Shown piece by piece: positions 60,291 through 64,000 of a stretch of DNA of 64,000 nucleotides. Numbering within the stretch: position 1 is the stretch's first letter; every line of letters starts with the position of its first letter. The DNA comes from Stappia indica (GTDB lineage Bacteria; Pseudomonadota; Alphaproteobacteria; Rhizobiales; Stappiaceae): NCBI RefSeq assembly GCF_009789575.1, contig NZ_CP046908.1, forward strand, positions 1,302,001 through 1,366,000, in the 5' to 3' direction. Made by a program: the position numbers and the translations under genes. The notes beneath the pieces were generated by a model. It was not told the DNA's origin. It saw only the letters and a program-made list of their open reading frames with translations, and did no database searches.

Positions 60291-62057
60291 TCAGACCAGG
60301 GCCTTGCCGGCCGCGTCGATGGCGTTGGCCACCGCCTCGTCGTTGGCCTCGTCCGGCAGCAACATCTCGTTATGCGCCTTGCCCGAGGGGATCATCGGGA
60401 AGCAGTTGGCAAGGTTCGCCACCCGGCAGTCGAAGATCACCGGCTTCGGCGTCTCGATCATCTCCTGGATCGCATCATCCAGGTCCGCCGGCTTGTCGAC
60501 GACGATGCCGTGGCCGCCGAAGGCCTCAGCCAGCTTCACGAAGTCCGGCAGGCTGTCCATGTAGGAATGCGACAGCCGGTTGCCGTGCAGCAGCTGCTGC
60601 CACTGGCGCACCATGCCCATGTACTGGTTGTTGAGGATGAAGACCTTGACCGGCAGGCCGAACTGCACGGCGGTCGACATCTCCTGGATGTTCATCAGGA
60701 TCGAGGCATCGCCCGCAATGTCGATGCACAGCGCGTCCGGATGCGCCACCTGCGCGCCGATCGCCGCCGGCAGGCCGTAACCCATCGTGCCGAGGCCGCC
60801 CGAGGTCAGCCAGCGGTTGGGTGCCTCGAAGCCGAAGAACTGCGCCGCCCACATCTGGTGCTGGCCGACTTCCGTGGACACGAAGGTCTTGCGGTCCTTG
60901 GTCGCCTCGTACAGCCGCTGGATGGCGTATTGCGGCATGATGATGTCTTCCGACGGGCGGTAGGCGAGCGAGTTACGCCCGCGCCAGCGGTCGATCGTCT
61001 CCCACCACGACTTCAGCGCCGGCGCGTCGAGCTTGTGCCCGCCGGTCCGCCACAGCCGAACCATGTCCTCCAGCACATGGGCGACATCGCCGATGATCGG
61101 AATGTCGACCTTCACCGTCTTGTTGATCGAGGACGGGTCGATGTCGATATGGACCTTGAACGACTTCGGCGAGAAGGCGTCGATGCGGCCGGTGATGCGG
61201 TCGTCGAAGCGCGCGCCGATGCAGATCATGACGTCGCAGTCGTGCATCGCCATGTTGGCTTCGTACGTACCGTGCATGCCGAGCATGCCCAGCCAGTTGT
61301 CGCCCGAGGCCGGATAGGCGCCGAGACCCATCAGGGTCGAGGTGATCGGCGCGCCGGTCAGCTGCACCAGCTCGCGCAGGAGCTGGGTCGCGGCCGGGCC
61401 GGAATTGATGACGCCGCCGCCGGTATAGAAGATCGGCTTCTTCGCCCGCGACAGCAGCTCCACCGCATGGCGGATCGGCTCGATGTCGCCCTTGACCTTC
61501 GGCCGGTAGGACTTGTGGGCGATGTTGGTCGGCGGCTCGTAGATGCCGGTGGCGAACTGGATGTCCTTCGGCACGTCGACGACGACCGGGCCCGGACGGC
61601 CGGCGGTCGCGACATAGAAGGCCTCGTGCAGGATGCGCGGCAGGTCCTCGATCCGCTTCACCAGCCAGTTGTGCTTGGTGCAAGGACGGGTGATGCCGAC
61701 CGTGTCGCATTCCTGGAACGCGTCGCTGCCGATCAGGTGCGTCGGCACCTGGCCGGTGATGCAGACGAGCGGAATGGAATCGAGCAGCGCGTCGGTCAGC
61801 GCGGTGACCATGTTGGTCGCGCCGGGACCGGAGGTGACCAGCACGACGCCCGGCTTGCCGGTCGAACGGGCATAGCCCTCGGCCGCGTGGCCGGCGCCCT
61901 GTTCGTGGCGCACCAAGACGTGCTGGATGTCGTCCTGCTGGATGATCTCGTCATAGATCGGAAGCACGGCACCGCCGGGATACCCGAACACATGCTTGAC
62001 CCCCTGGTCCTTGAGTGCCTGCAGCACCATTTCGGCGCCGGTCATCTCGCGCTTCAT
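60291..62057 (-). CDS. ilvI: Acetolactate synthase large subunit
   Basis: A 588-residue thiamine-diphosphate enzyme that makes acetolactate or acetohydroxybutyrate for valine, leucine and isoleucine. The start is ATG 62057 (AGGACAGG upstream); the longer frame to 62258 is leader RNA and not protein-like. Motifs: GYPGGAVLPIYDEI, RHEQGAGHAAEGYARSTG, SGPGATNMVTALTDA, and the cofactor-binding GDASILMNIQEMSTAVQF and LNNQYMGMVRQWQ. Control is by attenuation in the leader (62224-62283, 62165-62192). Confidence 0.96.
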   Translation of the reverse strand: MKREMTGAEMVLQALKDQGVKHVFGYPGGAVLPIYDEIIQQDDIQHVLVRHEQGAGHAAEGYARSTGKPGVVLVTSGPGATNMVTALTDALLDSIPLVCITGQVPTHLIGSDAFQECDTVGITRPCTKHNWLVKRIEDLPRILHEAFYVATAGRPGPVVVDVPKDIQFATGIYEPPTNIAHKSYRPKVKGDIEPIRHAVELLSRAKKPIFYTGGGVINSGPAATQLLRELVQLTGAPITSTLMGLGAYPASGDNWLGMLGMHGTYEANMAMHDCDVMICIGARFDDRITGRIDAFSPKSFKVHIDIDPSSINKTVKVDIPIIGDVAHVLEDMVRLWRTGGHKLDAPALKSWWETIDRWRGRNSLAYRPSEDIIMPQYAIQRLYEATKDRKTFVSTEVGQHQMWAAQFFGFEAPNRWLTSGGLGTMGYGLPAAIGAQVAHPDALCIDIAGDASILMNIQEMSTAVQFGLPVKVFILNNQYMGMVRQWQQLLHGNRLSHSYMDSLPDFVKLAEAFGGHGIVVDKPADLDDAIQEMIETPKPVIFDCRVANLANCFPMIPSGKAHNEMLLPDEANDEAVANAIDAAGKALV

Positions 62058-62164
62058 CGTTCCTGTCCTCGATCTTCGCGGCGTCCTCGCCCCGAACCGT
62101 CCGTTTCGTCTTCCGCCACGTCGTCCCGCGCAAGTCAGGTCCGGGCGCCCTCCGGCATGCGGCC

Positions 62165-62192
62165 AATAAAAAAGGCCTCCGGTGGAGGCCTT
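62165..62192 (-). terminator. ilvI attenuator terminator
   Basis: On the minus strand AAGGCCTCC, loop ACC, GGAGGCCTT followed by TTTTTATT: a complete Rho-independent terminator 32 bp after the leader peptide stop and 108 bp before the ilvI start codon. Transcription would end here unless prevented by the leader peptide state. Confidence 0.85.
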
Positions 62193-62223
62193 GCGCGCGC
62201 TGAGCTGTCTGGGAAACCGAGTG

Positions 62224-62283
62224 TTACCTCGTCCCGGCCGCGCGCGCCCCGCATACAAGAATGAGCCCGATGCTCTTCGTCAC
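62224..62283 (-). CDS. ilvIH leader peptide
   Basis: A 19-residue frame, GTG start at 62283 with AGGACGG upstream, encoding MTKSIGLILVCGARAAGTR. The IGLILV run supplies Ile, Leu and Val codons, matching the end products of the pathway. An 8-base GCGCGCGC in its 3' part (62240-62247) can pair with another GCGCGCGC (62193-62200) just before the terminator, a candidate alternative structure. This is a typical branched-chain attenuator. Confidence 0.78.
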   Translation of the reverse strand: MTKSIGLILVCGARAAGTR

Positions 62284-62375
62284 GTCAAATCCGTCCTGTC
62301 CGGCGGTGTTGCCAATGTGCCTGCCCGCGCCCCCTCGTGAGGCGCCTTCGGCAAGCGTGTCGGTCGAAAGATGCT

Positions 62376-62390
62376 CATGACAGGGTCATG
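62376..62390. repeat. Inverted repeat downstream of the ilvI promoter
   Basis: CATGAC, AGG, GTCATG: a perfect 15-bp inverted repeat about 29-43 bp downstream of the -10. It may be an operator or a 5' leader hairpin. Confidence 0.4.
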
Positions 62391-62418
62391 TCGCGACTTA
62401 GCCGATCCGACGCCGCGC

Positions 62419-62447
62419 AAACTAGACGCGCCTCCTGCCCCGGTCAA
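62419..62447 (-). promoter_or_regulatory. Promoter of the ilvIH operon
   Basis: On the minus strand TTGACC (62447-62442), 17 bp, TAGTTT (62424-62419). The transcript would start near 62412, giving about 355 nt before ilvI, enough for the leader peptide and terminator. Confidence 0.65.
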
Positions 62448-62647
62448 GCGCATTATCCGGAAATTTCGCAAAGCGCCCCGCGGACTTGCCGAATATTGCA
62501 AGACCGCCTGCGCGCCGGTCTGGCGCCTCCAAGTCAAGGAGCCGTCCCGCCCCCTCTCCGGCAAAAGATATCCCCAGGCGGAAAGGGCCGTTTTGCGCGG
62601 CAAAGCCTTGTGGCGGCCTTGCTTTTTCACCGCCGGCGAAAAGACCC

Positions 62648-62676
62648 TTGCATCCGCCTCCCCGTCTCTGTATACA
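62648..62676 (+). promoter_or_regulatory. Promoter candidate for tRNA-Lys
   Basis: TTGCAT (62648-62653), 17 bp, TATACA (62671-62676), 112 bp upstream of the tRNA. The precursor would have a leader of about 105 nt. Confidence 0.55.
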
Positions 62677-62788
62677 CCCGTCTCACAGCGGACAGCGACA
62701 CACGCTTTCCGCTTCGGGACACTGTTGCAGAGACCTTGGGCAACCACGGTATCCGGCACACAAGTCCCGAACAGCCGAAATGGCTAGT

Positions 62789-62864
62789 GGGTGTATAGCT
62801 CAGTTGGTAGAGCAGCTGACTCTTAATCAGCCGGTCCTGGGTTCGAATCCCCGTGCACCCACCA
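62789..62864 (+). tRNA. tRNA-Lys (anticodon CTT)
   Basis: A 76-base tRNA with CCA encoded. The acceptor arm GGGTGTA pairs with TGCACCC, the anticodon stem GCTGA/TCAGC holds the loop CTCTTAA, so the anticodon is CTT (62822-62824), reading AAG. The T-arm has GGTTCGAATCC. All arms fold normally. Confidence 0.97.
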
Positions 62865-62969
62865 CTTCCTTCCCTTGTCTGTCATCGACGCTCCGCACGG
62901 AACCGCATCGCCGGTTTCGTTTGACCTGCATGTTCTCGCAGGATTGACGGGCTGTCGCTGGCCGCGAAC

Positions 62970-63710
62970 ATGACAGAGACAATTTTCGCTGTCCGCACGC
63001 ATTCTCAAACCGTTTTCAGCCCATTGATGAAACAGATCTTTTCCTCGCCCGCCTATACCGTCACCGAGCATATCCCCGCCGAGGCGCGCGAGGATGTCGT
63101 CATGGTGACGCTCGCCAACCGGATGCCGGAAGACGGCCCGCGCCGCCCCTTCGCTCATCACATCCTCGCCCCGCTCGGCTACCGCACGCTCAACCTCGTG
63201 CCGGCGAGCAACGACTGGTACCAGTCCGAGGGCATCGAGGAGGCGCTGGACGCCGTGCGCAAGCGGAGCCGGGGCGAACACACGGTCGGCTTTGCCGCCT
63301 CCATGGGCGCCTTCGGCCTGGTGAACTATGCCGATCTGCTCGGCCTCGACGCCGCGCTCGCCTTCAGCCCGCAATTTGCGCTGGAGCGCAGCCTCGTGCC
63401 GTTCGAAACGCGCTGTGAGGACGACGCCATACGGATGGGACCCTTCCCCCGCCACCGCATCACCACCCGGCCGCAACCCGAACGCCTCGTCGTCTACTAC
63501 GACGACGAATACGATCTCGACACGCAGCAGGTCGACCGCATCGCCGAGCATCTCGACTTCACGCGGGTCCCCTGCCCCGGCGCCGTGCACAACGTCCTCG
63601 GCACGTGGTACCGTCAGCGCCAGCTGCAGGAGAAGGTCCGCGAAGCGATAGAGGCCGTCAGCCCCTCCCGCTCCTGCCCCGACGTTTTTCCCCGCGCACG
63701 GGTTGGTTGA
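62970..63710 (+). CDS. Uncharacterised protein, possibly alpha/beta-hydrolase-like
   Basis: A 246-residue soluble protein. VGFAASMGAFGLVNYADLLG contains a Gly-x-x-Ser-Met-Gly type elbow as in alpha/beta hydrolases, followed by ALAFSPQFALE and a late VPCPGAVHNVLG with a His that could complete a triad. The start may be ATG 62970 or ATG 63027, neither with a clear site. I do not recognise a named family. It lies just after the tRNA gene and upstream of the ABC ATPase. Confidence 0.55.
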   Translation: MTETIFAVRTHSQTVFSPLMKQIFSSPAYTVTEHIPAEAREDVVMVTLANRMPEDGPRRPFAHHILAPLGYRTLNLVPASNDWYQSEGIEEALDAVRKRSRGEHTVGFAASMGAFGLVNYADLLGLDAALAFSPQFALERSLVPFETRCEDDAIRMGPFPRHRITTRPQPERLVVYYDDEYDLDTQQVDRIAEHLDFTRVPCPGAVHNVLGTWYRQRQLQEKVREAIEAVSPSRSCPDVFPRARVG

Positions 63711-63732
63711 AGCGCGGCTTCGTTCCTATATG
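63703..63732 (+). promoter_or_regulatory. Promoter candidate for the ABC ATPase gene
   Basis: TTGGTT (63703-63708), 18 bp, TATATG (63727-63732), about 100 bp before ATG 63834. The -35 overlaps the stop codon of the preceding gene. Confidence 0.4.
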
Positions 63733-63833
63733 CTCCGTCAACCCCGGGTTCCGGGCGGCATCGTCCGTCCTGCGCCCTCGAACCCGCATTCGCATGCGCG
63801 TTCGTCCTTTTCCCTCAGTCATCCGGCCCCTTC

Positions 63834-64000
63834 ATGGCACCCATCCTTTCCATTTCCGGTCTGTCGAAGACCTATGACACCGGCTTTCAGGCGCTGAAAT
63901 CCGTGTCCCTCGACATCGAGAAAGGCGAGGTCTTCGCCCTTCTCGGCCCCAACGGCGCCGGCAAGACGACGCTCATCAGCATCGTCTGCGGCATCGTCAA
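63834..64000 (+). CDS. ABC transporter ATP-binding protein, partial
   Basis: Start ATG 63834; runs off the right edge after about 55 codons. It opens with [21 protein letters not shown], and the Walker A motif GPNGAGKTT is complete, in the sequence [21 protein letters not shown] typical of the multidrug/antibiotic exporter (ABC-2) type. The rest lies outside the window. Confidence 0.88.
   Translation, partial: MAPILSISGLSKTYDTGFQALKSVSLDIEKGEVFALLGPNGAGKTTLISIVCGIV

Overview
The window reads as chromosomal DNA of a GC-rich alphaproteobacterium, most likely order Hyphomicrobiales (Rhizobiales) and perhaps a marine Stappia/Labrenzia-type genus. The support is a Frc-type fructose ABC transporter joined to Entner-Doudoroff genes, the folA ... 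hflK-hflC-DUF2065-degP / serB / miaA / leuA / ilvH-ilvI neighbourhood, and glutathione-dependent formaldehyde oxidation. The genus is a guess from gene content. Most of the window is ordinary core metabolism with dense, short-spaced genes and many perfect-stem hairpins between convergent genes.

Layout. 1-20 kb: a partial LpxH-like phosphoesterase, an unusual SDR protein, a FadL-type porin, an RND efflux pair with a divergent TetR regulator, an orphan TRAP binding protein, two DMT permeases flanking a lone molybdenum hydroxylase large subunit, a HTH/periplasmic-binding-like regulator, fadD and adenine deaminase. 19.9-32.6 kb: a sugar block with ROK regulator, frcBCA, fructokinase, zwf, edd, eda, a Ca2+/Na+ type antiporter and pgi, i.e. 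fructose import, phosphorylation and entry into the Entner-Doudoroff pathway; no pgl gene is present in the block. 32.8-42 kb: twin glycine-zipper lipoproteins, alanine dehydrogenase with a divergent Lrp regulator, a 261-bp transposase-less insertion element, a single-domain response regulator, an SMP-30 lactonase-like protein, trhO, an SDR, a PhzF protein, a small ribbon-helix-helix-like protein, a DJ-1/PfpI protein and a matrixin-type metalloprotease.

42.5-55.4 kb: tetR-ilvC, folA, a glutathione-dependent formaldehyde module (class III ADH and S-formylglutathione hydrolase, with an XRE regulator and an ElaA-like acetyltransferase between them), an FAD amine-oxidase-like protein, then hflK-hflC-DUF2065-degP facing serB, with miaA divergent from serB. 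55.7-64 kb: a GNAT protein, a VapBC50-like excisionase/PIN toxin-antitoxin pair, leuA, ilvIH, a tRNA-Lys(CTT), an uncharacterised hydrolase-like protein and the start of an ABC ATPase.

The most informative non-coding signals are two short leader ORFs. One before leuA carries four consecutive Leu codons just upstream of a large hairpin. One before ilvI carries Ile-Gly-Leu-Ile-Leu-Val codons followed by a clear Rho-independent terminator. Together with tetR-ilvC they indicate that branched-chain amino acid synthesis here is controlled by ribosome-mediated attenuation. Other regulatory candidates are a shared operator between the divergent RND and tetR promoters, a perfect palindrome before fadD, a palindrome in the zwf-edd gap, and direct repeats laid over the -35 and -10 of the toxin-antitoxin promoter. 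I did not see a wholly new multi-gene system. The best candidates for second looks are the orphan molybdenum hydroxylase with its neighbours, the SDR protein lacking its catalytic Tyr/Lys, the toxin-antitoxin pair and the small insertion element.
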